The position numbers were made by a program, and so were the translations under genes. From Kiritimatiellota bacterium (GTDB taxonomy: Bacteria; Verrucomicrobiota; Kiritimatiellia; RFP12; UBA1067), in assembly GCA_009777165.1 (NCBI GenBank), contig WRML01000162.1:1-5817 (forward strand): a stretch of DNA of 5,817 nt. Direction: 5' to 3'. Below are positions 5,796 through 5,817 of this stretch, piece after piece. The notes beneath the pieces are model-generated. The model did no database searches and had not been told where the DNA came from. It worked only from the letters and a program-made list of their open reading frames with translations. Position 1 is the stretch's first letter. The number at the start of each line of letters is the position of its first letter.

Positions 5796-5817
5796 TGAGG
5801 ACGGTTGTAGGGGGGGG

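Noticed and set aside
1..5817. CRISPR array, tRNA, rRNA or transposase
   Set aside because: I saw no short regularly spaced repeats, no tRNA-like cloverleaf, no rRNA-like stretch and no transposase-like protein on either strand.

Overview
The window reads as one strand (+) of a high-GC bacterium whose large secreted proteins, signal-peptide genes and Shine-Dalgarno sites resemble those of the Verrucomicrobiota / Kiritimatiellota / Lentisphaerota group. That placement is an inference from the style of the first protein (cysteine-rich knuckles, Ig-like beta domains, a C-terminal HExxH peptidase) and from the GC-rich palindromes at the right end. No marker gene is present to confirm it.

Layout. 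Positions 3-2219 hold the 3' part of a large gene whose start lies outside the window. Its product has Ig-like and other beta-rich regions, two tandem CCHC zinc-knuckle-like units and a C-terminal metzincin-like metallopeptidase domain. At 2244-3143 lies a secreted protein of unknown function (here 'A'). Positions 3143-3366 hold a truncated, frameshifted copy of the last ~75 codons of the peptidase. At 3388-4248 lies a paralogue of A ('A-prime') with an added C-terminal membrane anchor. Positions 4249-4471 are an open frame with no credible start that reads like the end of a different secreted protein. At 4486-5643 lies a third, unrelated signal-peptide protein ('C'). Positions 5644-5817 are non-coding and carry GC-rich hairpins. 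All genes point the same way, the coding segments lie 14-24 bases apart or less, and I see no terminator between 2219 and 5643.

How it fits together. Base composition falls from about 65-88% GC in the first ~1500 bases to about 45-55% GC, and the fall coincides with the start of the peptidase domain. The pattern '3' end of a secreted-protein tip, short gap, strong Shine-Dalgarno, signal-peptide gene' occurs three times in succession, and only the first tip is intact. This is the layout of a polymorphic effector locus: a host-like N-terminal carrier, an exchangeable C-terminal tip with its partner gene, then displaced orphan tips that keep their own partner genes. I infer that the peptidase is the active tip and that A, A-prime and C are candidate immunity or inhibitor proteins acting outside the cytoplasm. 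The sequence shows the architecture, the duplication and the decay. The antagonistic or immunity role is a hypothesis.
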